Positions 4,617-13,648 of a DNA stretch of 58,643 nucleotides are shown here, piece after piece. The notes under the pieces are model-generated. The model did no database searches. It saw only the letters and a list, made by a program, of their open reading frames with translations, and was not told the origin of the DNA. This stretch comes from a virus. Location of the stretch: the IMG/VR virus record IMGVR_UViG_3300033552_000006, positions 1-58,643 of that record; one strand, written 5' to 3'. Numbering within the stretch: the first letter of the stretch is position 1; the number at the start of each line of letters is the position of its first letter. A program made the position numbers and the translations under genes.

Positions 4617-6138
4617 TCAAACTAAGATTATGGAAGGCATCAACTTACTGGCTGATGCAGTGCAAAGCACATTAGGTCCTTCGGGAAAAACAGTTATTAT
4701 TGCCGAGGAAGGTGACGAACCGTTTGCCACCAAAGATGGGGTAACGGTAGCCAATTGTATGAACAGTCGCGATCCTGTTATAAATGTGGGAATGCAGCTT
4801 ATCAAGAAAGTGGCAAGCAAAATGGATTTTGATTCAGGGGATGGTACCACAACGGTAACGGTATTGTGCCGGGCACTCATAAAACATGGGCTGGAACTTA
4901 AAGCCAAAAAAGGCTTTGACGAACATGCTTTCAAAGAAACTATTTACACTTGTTTGGGCAGAACCATTTATGAATTGAAAAAACATTCAAGAGAAGTTTT
5001 ATTGGCAGATATCGGAAAAGTAGCTCTTACCTCCACCAACAACGACAAGTTCCTTGCCAACTTATTTCAAGAAGCTTTCAATAACTCTGGAACAGAAGGA
5101 TACATCAACATCGTGGAAAGCGTTACCGGTAAAAGCTACGTCGATATCATAAAGGGTTATGTAGTGGAATTGGGGTATATGGAAAGAGCATACGCCAATA
5201 ATCCACTGACAGGTTTCTTTGAAGCACCCAAATGTTCAGTGCTTGTTTATGACAATGAATTCACAAGCAAAAAAGAAATCATGGCGCTGATACGCGTAAA
5301 CAATGGTTATACAAATCCTTTGCCTATATTAATTATTGCAAAAGACTATTCCAAAGAAGTTCAGGGAATTGTAGAGTTTAACAATATGGACCGAACAGGC
5401 AACAAGATATGTCTGATTAAGAACCCGTTGCGTAACGACGAGTACAATACCATGTTGCAAGATATTGCACAATACACAAATGCAGAAGTGGCAAGTTCTT
5501 ATAGCGAGTACGATACGGAACTTGGAATAGCTTATGACTTGGTAGTCAAACAAGGCTATACAGTAATGGGAGAAATTCCAGAAACCGAAAGAAAAGTATT
5601 AGACACTTATCTTTCCTTGTTAGAACAAGCTTCGGAGCAAGAAAAATCAGGACATTATTCAGCCATGATGCTCAAAAGAGTTGCCCGTATGCGCCATGGA
5701 GTAACCACTTTTTACGTTGGTGGTGATTCTGATATTGAACTCAAGGAAAAAAAACACCGAGTAGAGGATGCTTATAAATCCTGTAAGGCAGCATTGAAAG
5801 ACAATGTAATTATGGGCGGTGGGCAAAGCTTGGTTCTGATCACCTTAAATTACAATCCAAAAGAGGAATATGAAATGGCTTTTTATAAAGCTATGTTTGA
5901 ACCTTTCAATATTATTCTAAAAAACTCGCTTCACAAAGACGATGATCGTGTAAATGTTTCCAAGCAAATTAAATGGGGATATGGTTACAATGCCAAGACC
6001 AGGGAATATGAAGACTTGCATGAATCAGGGATTATAGATCCGGTGAGTGTTCAAATCAATGCTCTTACTAATGCAGTAAGTATTGCCCTTACCGTTTTAT
6101 CAACAGAATGTTTAATCGTGGAGACACCAAATCAATAA
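4588..6138 (+). CDS. groEL: Phage GroEL-like chaperonin
   Basis: 516 residues, a group I chaperonin subunit expected to form ATP-driven rings that fold phage or host proteins in the cytoplasm. Key motifs are present: LGPSGKTV (29-36), DGVTVA (50-55), the ATP-binding GDGTTT (84-89), and the second nucleotide site RVEDA (391-395, Asp394 matching GroEL Asp398) with MGGGQS (409-414). The apical part is divergent (for example GYVVELGYMERAYANNPLTG aligns with the substrate-binding segment). It stops at CLIVETPNQ, exactly where bacterial GroEL continues into the Gly-Gly-Met tail, so the flexible tail is missing. Start overlaps the GroES-like gene. Confidence 0.95.
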   Translation: MSKQIYLSDSQTKIMEGINLLADAVQSTLGPSGKTVIIAEEGDEPFATKDGVTVANCMNSRDPVINVGMQLIKKVASKMDFDSGDGTTTVTVLCRALIKHGLELKAKKGFDEHAFKETIYTCLGRTIYELKKHSREVLLADIGKVALTSTNNDKFLANLFQEAFNNSGTEGYINIVESVTGKSYVDIIKGYVVELGYMERAYANNPLTGFFEAPKCSVLVYDNEFTSKKEIMALIRVNNGYTNPLPILIIAKDYSKEVQGIVEFNNMDRTGNKICLIKNPLRNDEYNTMLQDIAQYTNAEVASSYSEYDTELGIAYDLVVKQGYTVMGEIPETERKVLDTYLSLLEQASEQEKSGHYSAMMLKRVARMRHGVTTFYVGGDSDIELKEKKHRVEDAYKSCKAALKDNVIMGGGQSLVLITLNYNPKEEYEMAFYKAMFEPFNIILKNSLHKDDDRVNVSKQIKWGYGYNAKTREYEDLHESGIIDPVSVQINALTNAVSIALTVLSTECLIVETPNQ

Positions 6139-6140
6139 CT

Positions 6141-6557
6141 ATGAATTTATCAAAATTAGGAGCACAAGAATTATTAAGCTATTCTACCATCATGGAGAAT
6201 ATCATCACTACTAACACCCAAATTCAAGGGGAAATCAAAGAGGCGGTAGAAAAAAACTTCTGCACCAAAGACGAGATTGAACCCATTTTTACGAAGTCGG
6301 TAAACGCTCATGACGAAGCCGATGAACTTTACGCTGGAATCCAAAAAGAATTGGACCTTAGAGCCAAAAAAGATTTGGGAATGAAGTTTGGAATCAGACG
6401 CACTCAATCTATAATTAAAGAACTTGATGCTTTTGTTGCTGCCAAAAATGAGCAAGGTAGATTTGCTGAAGAAAAAAGACAAGAGGAAGCTAAACGTATA
6501 TCCGCTGAAACGGCAAGCGATTTAAAAGTAGTCAAAGAAGATGCTGACGCTGAATAA
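6141..6557 (+). CDS. Unknown coiled-coil protein (138 aa)
   Basis: I chose the ATG at 6141, 2 nt after the chaperonin stop. Almost wholly helical and charged. The C-terminal third (~95-138) is a Glu/Lys/Arg-rich coiled coil (EEKRQEEAKRISAETASD). No known domain. Its place between the chaperonin and pre-packaging genes suggests a head-assembly helper, but that is only context. Confidence 0.75.
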   Translation: MNLSKLGAQELLSYSTIMENIITTNTQIQGEIKEAVEKNFCTKDEIEPIFTKSVNAHDEADELYAGIQKELDLRAKKDLGMKFGIRRTQSIIKELDAFVAAKNEQGRFAEEKRQEEAKRISAETASDLKVVKEDADAE

Positions 6558-6849
6558 CACAATCATAAAAGATCCAATCTTAGCGAGTGATTATCAAATT
6601 CATTCGCTGAGAGATTGGTTTCCTTATGCTTTTACTGTTCCGGAACATATTGTCACCAACAAAGATAAAAAGGATTACAAGGCCGGGTTCTTAAATGAAC
6701 TGTATTCAATCGTATATCCTGACTTACTCAAGACACAAATATTCAAAGAAGTTACAGCAAGATTTGATATTTTTGTGGACGAAAGACAATACCAAAATAT
6801 GATTCGTGAATATAGTAAGAAAAAATATGTTATTTTTATTAAAAATTAA
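6541..6849 (+). CDS. Unknown protein (102 aa)
   Basis: Starts inside the end of the previous gene (17-nt overlap). Mixed composition with aromatic residues (SLRDWFPYAFTVPEHIV) and a basic C-terminus. No family recognised. Confidence 0.7.
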   Translation: MLTLNNTIIKDPILASDYQIHSLRDWFPYAFTVPEHIVTNKDKKDYKAGFLNELYSIVYPDLLKTQIFKEVTARFDIFVDERQYQNMIREYSKKKYVIFIKN

Positions 6850-6860
6850 ACCTACTTTTG

Positions 6861-7490
6861 ATGTACCTAATGCAACTGGATCCGTTTACGGGATTGATTA
6901 AAGAAGATGATGAATTAGATAGCTGGAAAGCTATTGAATCATTCAAAGAGCTTGTGAACAAGAAAGGGTATGGCATGAGAGCTTTAACCTGTGTAGCATT
7001 AGTTATGGATTACGGTTCGATTATTAAAAATTATAGCGAAAAAGAAAGACCTTTGAAAGCAATGGAGATTGTTTTTAACACCAGAAAAGCGATGCTTTGG
7101 AACTGTGACGAAATACAATTAGCCTGTATTAATTACAAAGAGTTACAATACAATCCTGCTTTGGAGGAAAAAAGTTTGTTGGACGAACTGAGGATAAGCA
7201 AATTGAATGAGATCAAAAACGCTGAATCTACATACGAGAAAACAAGAATGTTAAAAGAACTTTCCAACATCAATGATTTGCATGAAACTTTTGATAGAAA
7301 AAATAGTGCTAAAGACATGTTTGCTGAAAGTCCTGTTAGAAATGGATATAAATTATTAAGATTAGAAGTTAAAATTTTAGACAAAAAATCCTTTTATTAT
7401 GAGCGAAAAAAACGAGAAGCCGACCAAGAAGAGCGTAATAACGCCAAAGAAAACAGTAGCGACAACGCTAACGCCAGTACCAACAGCTAA
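6861..7490 (+). CDS. Unknown protein (209 aa) upstream of terminase
   Basis: The ATG at 6861 follows the previous stop by 11 nt. Helical, with a conserved-looking core (GMRALTCVALVMDYGSII) and a low-complexity Asn/Ser/Ala tail (last ~30 residues). The last 92 nt overlap the next gene in another frame, which explains the unusual composition of the tail. Position before the terminase would fit a small-terminase or assembly factor, but no helix-turn-helix or other motif supports that. Confidence 0.75.
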   Translation: MYLMQLDPFTGLIKEDDELDSWKAIESFKELVNKKGYGMRALTCVALVMDYGSIIKNYSEKERPLKAMEIVFNTRKAMLWNCDEIQLACINYKELQYNPALEEKSLLDELRISKLNEIKNAESTYEKTRMLKELSNINDLHETFDRKNSAKDMFAESPVRNGYKLLRLEVKILDKKSFYYERKKREADQEERNNAKENSSDNANASTNS

Positions 7491-7932
7491 AGCTGAAGAA
7501 GTAAAAAAAGCGGAAACTCCTGTTGAGGAAAAACCTGCATTTGTTGAAGGAGTGACACTTTCAGATGATTTTATTCCGGGAACACAAAAAGGATTTGCTG
7601 ATGCAGATTTAGATAATCCTAAAAATGCTATTCCAAGTAAAGAACAAGTTGATGAAGAAACTGCTAGACAAAAAATTGGTGGTACAATTGAAACAATAGC
7701 AGATCAAGACATTGCTGAAAAAGAAGCAAAAGGTTATAAAAATGGCGCTTTAGGAGTTCAAGAAAATCCTGATTTTAAACCTAAAAAGCATGTTTTTGAA
7801 AAACCTGTTCATGCTTCTGAAAAAGCGCATTACGAAGAAATAGTAAAATCCAACAAGGAAACTATCTCTAGCTTGAGAAAGCAAGTGGCAGACCTTCAAG
7901 AAGAACTGGAAGCGACAAAGGTTTCAAAATAA
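7399..7932 (+). CDS. Unknown Lys/Glu-rich protein with C-terminal coiled coil (177 aa)
   Basis: N-terminal ~50 residues are low-complexity Lys/Thr/Pro/Val/Ala. The middle is acidic, and a heptad coiled coil (~143-174, ISSLRKQVADLQEELEATK) ends it. The ATG at 7399 makes a 92-nt overlap with the upstream gene. Two terminator-like hairpins follow, so it is the last gene of the chaperonin operon. Scaffold-like composition, but no family is recognised. Confidence 0.75.
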   Translation: MSEKNEKPTKKSVITPKKTVATTLTPVPTAKAEEVKKAETPVEEKPAFVEGVTLSDDFIPGTQKGFADADLDNPKNAIPSKEQVDEETARQKIGGTIETIADQDIAEKEAKGYKNGALGVQENPDFKPKKHVFEKPVHASEKAHYEEIVKSNKETISSLRKQVADLQEELEATKVSK

Positions 7933-7938
7933 TAGTTC

Positions 7939-7977
7939 CGGATTACCTACAATCCGAAATAAAGAATCCTTTTTTTT
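7939..7977 (+). terminator. Terminator-like hairpin and T-run, first of two
   Basis: CGGATT (7939-7944) pairs with AATCCG (7951-7956). An alternative GGATT / AATCC pairing (7965-7969) brings the stem directly onto a run of eight T (7970-7977). It follows the last gene of the chaperonin operon. Confidence 0.6.
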
Positions 7978-7988
7978 ATTGTTTTCCC

Positions 7989-8030
7989 AAAACAGCTTTC
8001 CATTGATTTGTGAAAGCTGTTTTACTTTAA
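7989..8030 (+). terminator. Terminator-like hairpin, second of two
   Basis: AAAACAGCTTTC (7989-8000) and GAAAGCTGTTTT (8012-8023) form a perfect 12-bp stem with an 11-nt loop, followed by ACTTTAA. With the preceding hairpin it makes a tandem terminator separating the chaperonin operon from the terminase gene. The stem ends 17 nt before the terminase ATG. Confidence 0.7.
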
Positions 8031-8040
8031 TCCCTAAATT

Positions 8041-10212
8041 ATGGCAGTTACTATCCTTGACCACACTTACGATGCCAAAAGGTTTTCCCCTTTGGTATAT
8101 GATGAAAAAGTTCTCAAATATTCACAAACATTAAAAGCCGGCACTTTGGCTTATGATGATTTTTGGGATGAACAAGATGATCGATGTTTGTTCGGGCACA
8201 AGCCAAAGGGAATGAATGATATTACCGGAGAGCATTACTTTCATTTGAACATGAATCAGATTGAAATGCTTGTCCAGGGCGAGAACCGTAAAAGAATACA
8301 TTCGCCTTACTATCGGGAATTGGATAACCGACTTTTCAAAATTACCTATGATGCCAAGAAAAACCATTACGGGATTATTGTAGGTAAACCCAGAAGGGTA
8401 GGACTCTCGGAGTTCGGAGCCGTTCAGCTTCAGTACGAACTGCTAATGCATCTCAAAAACAGAGTTGGAATATGTGCCGGAAAGCAAGACAAAGCAGATG
8501 GTTTCTACGATAAGGTACTATCACTGCTAAAGCACGTAAGACCAGAGTATGCTTCGGCAAGGTTGTTCAAGAATGACAAATCCATGAAACTCGGTTATAC
8601 CGATATCGTAAACAAGCAGTCTATCGAATGTGGATTAGAATCTGAAATGTTGATCAGAACGATGTTTGTTGATTCTGCTGGATTTGAGGGAGCTTCGATG
8701 TCGGTAGTTATTTTTGAGGAAGCAGGTTTATTCCCAAACCTTGTTCAGTCTTACAAATCTACAGAACCTTGTTTTAAAGATGGTGCCATTCAGTTTGGAA
8801 CGCCTCTTATCTACGGAACGGGTGGACAAATCGAAAAAGGTTCCAAAGGATATTTAGATATGTGGGAGAACCACGTTGCCTACAACTTAGAAAAAGTATT
8901 TATTCCCGCCTATGAGTATTACCCTGGGGATGGAGAAATAGACGAGAAAACTAAAATCAAAGGCCCTAGTTTCTTTGATATTAAAACAGGACGTACCAAT
9001 CAGGAAGCAGCACTCAAGCATATTATTGAACAGCGTAAAAAAGCTTCCAAATCTAAAGAAGGAATCACCAAGCACATACAGTCCTACCCGATTAAAGAGT
9101 CAGAGATATTCATTAAAACTAAAGGAGGTATTCTGGACCGTATCAAACTGAACAATCAGCTGATGGTTATCGAAGAAGGGCTATGTCCTTATGATATACG
9201 TAAAGGTCGTTTAGAATGGGTGGACAACGAAGGAACTATCAAAGCATTGGGCAAATGCAAGGACACCAAAGAAAAAGTGAAAGTTCGTATCAAACGAAAT
9301 TCAACAGTTCGTTGGGTGGATGATGAAGAAGGAACTATTCAGAGATTAGCCGATCCTATCAACAATGATAGCATGGACCACAAACCCGATATTGCCGCTT
9401 GTGATAGTTATGACGAAGAAGTTGCCGATGCTTCTAAAGCTTCCGATGGAGCAACGTTGGTTTATAGAACTTATGCCGGTCCATCGAAAGATTACAATAT
9501 GCCAATTGCGGTACTTGCCGAACGTGGTGATTCCTCCACCGATGATGTGTTTTATGAAAACAATGTAAAAATGGCAGTTTACTTTAATTACGAACTTCTT
9601 GTAGAATACTCTAAAATTGCCATTATTAATTACTTCATTGATGTAGGCGCTGAACACTTACTAAAACAAAGACCGGATTTACGTAAAGAACTTGGGCCTA
9701 CTAAAGCCAAGAACGAGTACGGGCAACGTATGACCAATGACGTAAAAGTTTTAGGTACCAAACTGCTAAAAACAGAAGTCAAAGACAATTGTGATAATAT
9801 CTGGTTTAGAAATGTACTACTTGACCTTATCGACTTTGGGGATGTCAATACCGATATTGCTATGGCGTTCCTTATCGTGCTATTGTACAAATTAGAGATA
9901 TTTGAAACCATAGTCGAAGACGATGATGATTTTGATGATGGAGGAAATATATTTGATTCCATGGCTTACTACGATGTGGACTCAAGAGGAAATGTGGTTG
10001 TAAAAACTTATGGAGGAAATGAAGCGGACGAAATGGAAATGTATAACCCCGACATTCACCTTACCGAAACAGACAGAGCCGACATTCGTATCAAGAAAGA
10101 GCAGCATAAAAAGGAAATGGACGAAATTAAAAAAACCTTTGAAATCAAAAAGAAAACGTCTTTTGAAGATTTAATTCAAGAAGAAATAATGCGTAATATC
10201 AATCGTACATAA
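8041..10212 (+). CDS. terL: Terminase large subunit
   Basis: 723 residues; the ATPase-nuclease that pumps phage DNA into the procapsid and cuts it. The N-terminal ATPase shows a Walker A-like IVGKPRRVGLS (113-123, the RxxG form typical of terminases), a Walker B VVIFEEAG (222-229, Glu where Asp is usual), and an FGTP...GTGG coupling segment (252-262). The C-terminal nuclease has its first Asp in DIAACDSYDEE (Asp455), then FNYELLVEYS, and a final acidic cluster NTDIAMAFLIVLL. An acidic stretch EDDDDFDDGG and a Lys/Glu tail end it. It is longer than many TerL proteins (about 500-600). It is the first gene of the packaging/capsid block. Confidence 0.93.
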   Translation: MAVTILDHTYDAKRFSPLVYDEKVLKYSQTLKAGTLAYDDFWDEQDDRCLFGHKPKGMNDITGEHYFHLNMNQIEMLVQGENRKRIHSPYYRELDNRLFKITYDAKKNHYGIIVGKPRRVGLSEFGAVQLQYELLMHLKNRVGICAGKQDKADGFYDKVLSLLKHVRPEYASARLFKNDKSMKLGYTDIVNKQSIECGLESEMLIRTMFVDSAGFEGASMSVVIFEEAGLFPNLVQSYKSTEPCFKDGAIQFGTPLIYGTGGQIEKGSKGYLDMWENHVAYNLEKVFIPAYEYYPGDGEIDEKTKIKGPSFFDIKTGRTNQEAALKHIIEQRKKASKSKEGITKHIQSYPIKESEIFIKTKGGILDRIKLNNQLMVIEEGLCPYDIRKGRLEWVDNEGTIKALGKCKDTKEKVKVRIKRNSTVRWVDDEEGTIQRLADPINNDSMDHKPDIAACDSYDEEVADASKASDGATLVYRTYAGPSKDYNMPIAVLAERGDSSTDDVFYENNVKMAVYFNYELLVEYSKIAIINYFIDVGAEHLLKQRPDLRKELGPTKAKNEYGQRMTNDVKVLGTKLLKTEVKDNCDNIWFRNVLLDLIDFGDVNTDIAMAFLIVLLYKLEIFETIVEDDDDFDDGGNIFDSMAYYDVDSRGNVVVKTYGGNEADEMEMYNPDIHLTETDRADIRIKKEQHKKEMDEIKKTFEIKKKTSFEDLIQEEIMRNINRT

Positions 10213-10250
10213 AAAAAGAATATTTTTACATAAAATAACCTACAACAGAC

Positions 10251-12491
10251 ATGAGCTACATCTTAACCAACCAGAAAATTGCAGACAAAAACAAGAATGA
10301 AGAATGGCACAAAGACCATGTAAGGTCGTTTATGGGTTTGTACTTTAAACGAACCGAATCAGAAAGAAGATCAATTCAAATGAAATGCTGGAAAGCATAT
10401 ACTTGTCACAACGATGCTCAGCATGAAAAAAATACTAAGCCAATTACTAGCCCATATGGTTTAAGTCTTGGAATGGAATGGATTGCTTATCCCCTTGTGG
10501 AGAGCAAGCTGGAACAAATGGTAGGTGAATACATGACTCGTGGGATTAAAAGAAAGACTTATGTAATCAACAAAAAGGCTCAGACCGCCAAGCTTAACGA
10601 AATGTTTGATATGCTTTCAGAGGAAATCCTCAGAGAAGTAAACAAAGAAGTTGGCGCTGAATTGGGATTTGATCCAGAGACAGCATCGCCTGATAAAGAA
10701 CTCCCGCCAAATATTGAAGAGTTTTTTGAGCAAGGATATAAAACCATATCCGAACAGGTTTCCGATACGATACTCAACCAGGTATTAATCGGAAAAAAAC
10801 AGATTGACAAAATAAAAGATTTGTACTTACAATTCCTTTTGTTTGACGAGTGCGTTGGTTATGTAGATTCAGAAGATGGACAACCTTCCATTCGCGTTTG
10901 TAATATTTTTGAAACAGAGTTTGACTTTGATCCAACAAAAGAAATTCAAGACAACCCACAATACATTGTATTTCCAAAAATATTAAGTTATAACAATATC
11001 ATTAATTCATATGACCTGAGCAAAGAAGAAGAAGCCATACTAAAAAGTTACACTACTTTAAACAGAAGTGCCGCTATGAACGATGGCGACTTGGGTGATG
11101 GAACAGGATTCGATGGTAATTATTCTGATTGGATTTCAGGAGAAAAAGAAAACCTTCAGATTCGTTGCGTAGAAATGATTTGGATATCGCAAAAGAAAAT
11201 TTCAGTTAAAGTTTCTATTAACAAAAAATCAGGTAAAAAAATCTACAAAACTGTTACTGACGACTACAAGTCTCGCAAATCAGACGACGTAGAATCTATC
11301 TGGGTTCAGCAAAAAAGAAAATGCGTGATGGTAGGTCCTGATTTGTGTTTGGAATGGGGAGTGGATAATGAAAGATATTCTCGTATCGACAATCCAAAAG
11401 AAGATTGTATCTCGGTGGTAGCTATTAGAAGAAACAACAGTATCAATGCGAATCATGTACGTTCTGCTGCTTCCAAGTTATTACAACTACAGGAATTTGC
11501 TTCAGAGTGTTTGTTTGAGCTCCGATTAGCTATGCGTAGAAACAACGGAAGAGTATTGGTTTATGATGCAGCACAAGTGCCAAAACAATTTCTTAAAACA
11601 GGTGGGTATCAATCGGCCATTAACAGAGTAATGCACCACGCCAAAAAAGACCAGTTTTTAATTATCAATTCAATGGACAAACAGGCGCGTCATGCGTTTA
11701 ATCAATTTAGTTCATTAGATTTATCTACCAAAGGATTGATGCAAGATTTATTTAACGTGCTTGGACTGATTGAGGAATTAGCCGGAAAGTTCTTGGGATT
11801 GTCTCCACAACGTGAAGGACAGATTGACCAATACGAAAGTGCTACCGGAACAGAGCGTGCGGTAACGCAATCCACTGCTAGAACAGAAGTGTATGTAAAG
11901 CCTTTTGAATCTTTTGTAAAATATCTTTTAGACAAAGTATTAATGAAAGGAAAATACTGCTACGAAGAAAACGAAGTAACTCAATATATCTTTGGAGATC
12001 TTAAAACCAAATTTTTCACCGTATATCCGGAATACTTCCAAGAAGATGTTGGAGTATATATTGCAGACAATTTTGCAGAGCAAAGAAAAAAAGGAGTGGT
12101 GGACCAGGCAGCGCAACAAGCTTTATCCAATGCTGCTACTCCTGATTTGATATTGTCACTTATTGAAACTTTAAATGCCGATACAGCCGGAGAAAGTGAA
12201 GCTATATTCAAGCGTGCAGTTAAATCCATGAATGCTTTAAAAGCACAGGAAGCACAGGCCGCCGCTGATTCTCAAAAAGCACAGTTAGAATCCGATGCTG
12301 CTAAATTAGCCGAAGAATCTAAACTTAAACGTGAAGAGTTTGCCAATAAAATTGAGATTGCTAATATCCAAGCTAATGCCACTGCTATGAACAATAGCAT
12401 GAACAATGAAGCTAAAGGAACTATGAAACTTGCTGATATAGAAAAAGATTTGATGCTGGCCGAACAAAAAAAGTCGGAAAATTCAAATTAA
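10251..12491 (+). CDS. Portal protein
   Basis: 746 residues. Identified by position right after the terminase, by size, and by composition: a charged N-terminus, a long alpha/beta middle, and a long Ala/Glu/Lys coiled C-terminus (~655-746, SQKAQLESDAAKLAEESKLK). It should form the dodecameric ring at the capsid vertex through which DNA passes. Segments such as GLMQDLFNVLGLIEELAGKF (~500) and AVTQSTARTEVYVKPFESF (~545-563) resemble the stem and crown helices of crAss-like and P22-like portals. An Asp/Glu-rich scaffold-like gene and the capsid gene follow. Confidence 0.85.
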   Translation: MSYILTNQKIADKNKNEEWHKDHVRSFMGLYFKRTESERRSIQMKCWKAYTCHNDAQHEKNTKPITSPYGLSLGMEWIAYPLVESKLEQMVGEYMTRGIKRKTYVINKKAQTAKLNEMFDMLSEEILREVNKEVGAELGFDPETASPDKELPPNIEEFFEQGYKTISEQVSDTILNQVLIGKKQIDKIKDLYLQFLLFDECVGYVDSEDGQPSIRVCNIFETEFDFDPTKEIQDNPQYIVFPKILSYNNIINSYDLSKEEEAILKSYTTLNRSAAMNDGDLGDGTGFDGNYSDWISGEKENLQIRCVEMIWISQKKISVKVSINKKSGKKIYKTVTDDYKSRKSDDVESIWVQQKRKCVMVGPDLCLEWGVDNERYSRIDNPKEDCISVVAIRRNNSINANHVRSAASKLLQLQEFASECLFELRLAMRRNNGRVLVYDAAQVPKQFLKTGGYQSAINRVMHHAKKDQFLIINSMDKQARHAFNQFSSLDLSTKGLMQDLFNVLGLIEELAGKFLGLSPQREGQIDQYESATGTERAVTQSTARTEVYVKPFESFVKYLLDKVLMKGKYCYEENEVTQYIFGDLKTKFFTVYPEYFQEDVGVYIADNFAEQRKKGVVDQAAQQALSNAATPDLILSLIETLNADTAGESEAIFKRAVKSMNALKAQEAQAAADSQKAQLESDAAKLAEESKLKREEFANKIEIANIQANATAMNNSMNNEAKGTMKLADIEKDLMLAEQKKSENSN

Positions 12492-12495
12492 TTTC

Positions 12496-12503
12496 TACAT
12501 TTG
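12496..12503 (+). promoter_or_regulatory. Promoter -7 box for scaffold/capsid genes
   Basis: TACATTTG, matching the Bacteroidota TAnnTTTG box, followed by TTAAAA. The same TAnATTTGTTAAAA string precedes the large tail-protein gene at 29389. It lies 33 nt before the ATG at 12536, so initiation would fall about 25 nt upstream of it. Confidence 0.55.
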
Positions 12504-12535
12504 TTAAAAGAAACATAATTTAAAAGGAAAACCCC

Positions 12536-13531
12536 ATGGCAACAGAAAACGAATTAGACACAGAAGCAAATTTATTTGACACTATTGATGACAATCATAA
12601 CTACGAAGAAGAAGATGATGATTCAGATTTAGGATTTGATGAAGATTCTTTTTCTTTAGAAAATTTCTCTGAAGAAGAAGATGATGAAGATCAGGAAGAA
12701 GAAGAAAAAAATCTATTCGATGAAGACCAAGATGATGAAGATGAAGATAACGAAGATTTTTCGGATACTGAATTGGAAGCTTTCAATAAAAAGCTAGGAA
12801 CAGACTTTAAATCGGTAGAAGATTTAAAAGCCAGTTTTCAGGCCAAAGACACTGAGTCAGAGCAAAGCAAAGAAGATGCGGAATACGAAGTAATGACCAA
12901 CAAAGTTTCCTTGTATGACCGTTACATCGGAATGGACAATGAGAACTTAATCCGCAATCAATTGCTTTCACAAGCTACCGCTGCCAAAAAAGATATCAAT
13001 GATCCTGATGTGATCGCGGAGATTGAAGAAAAAATAGAAGGGCTTAATGACTTGGAGCAATTGGACACAATGGCCGAAACTTTGAGAAGCAATTTGCAGT
13101 CTCAAAAAGACAAAACTCAGAGTTCTATTGATTCTATTGACAACAAAAGAACAGAAGTAAGCAATGCTTCTGCCAGAAAAAACGTAGATGATTTGCAAAA
13201 TGCCTTGAGTGGTATTTTTGATCAAAAAGAATTCATGGGAATTACCGTAACCAAAGAAGATATCACTCAGGTATATGAGGATATCCGTTCTAATAAATTT
13301 TTCGAAAGCATTAACAATAACCAGGAAATGATTGCAAAGGTGGCAATGTTTATTAAGCACGAAGCTCAAATTTCAAAGCTAGTAAATTCGCCAACTCACA
13401 GCGATAAAACAAAATCTGCATTTGATTTCTTTGCCAAAAGTGGCCAAGGAAAGCAGAGAAGTATCGCAACAGCCAAAGGCTCTGCATCATCAGGTAGTGC
13501 TAACGATAATACAATGAACTTCCTTAAATAA
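12536..13531 (+). CDS. Acidic scaffold-like capsid assembly protein
   Basis: 331 residues between portal and major capsid protein, the usual scaffold position. The first ~100 residues are extremely Asp/Glu-rich (for example EEEDDEDQEEEEKNLFDEDQ). The middle (~115-260) is helical, and the C-terminus is Lys/Gly/Ser-rich (SGQGKQRSIATAKGSASS). This layout (acidic N-terminus, helical centre, basic tail) suits a scaffolding protein that guides capsid assembly and then leaves. A putative purine-rich RBS (AAAAGGAAA) precedes the ATG. Confidence 0.75.
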   Translation: MATENELDTEANLFDTIDDNHNYEEEDDDSDLGFDEDSFSLENFSEEEDDEDQEEEEKNLFDEDQDDEDEDNEDFSDTELEAFNKKLGTDFKSVEDLKASFQAKDTESEQSKEDAEYEVMTNKVSLYDRYIGMDNENLIRNQLLSQATAAKKDINDPDVIAEIEEKIEGLNDLEQLDTMAETLRSNLQSQKDKTQSSIDSIDNKRTEVSNASARKNVDDLQNALSGIFDQKEFMGITVTKEDITQVYEDIRSNKFFESINNNQEMIAKVAMFIKHEAQISKLVNSPTHSDKTKSAFDFFAKSGQGKQRSIATAKGSASSGSANDNTMNFLK

Positions 13532-13648
13532 GTCAAAGACTCAATTTGGTGAAGTATTTTTTACAAAGAAGGTTTTAGTCAATGATAGAAACCAACGATG
13601 TTTTGAGCAAAATAATCCTATTTAAAAATCTTAAAACAAGAAAAGCTT

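Noticed and set aside
6853-6860. TACTTTTG matching the -7 promoter box
   Set aside because: It directly abuts the ATG at 6861, so initiation would fall inside the gene; chance match.
2741-7932. Stop-codon recoding (TAG read-through) as in some crAss-like phages
   Set aside because: TAG ends the GroES-like, capsid and 51973-52356 genes at sensible places and no suppressor tRNA was seen, so the standard code fits.
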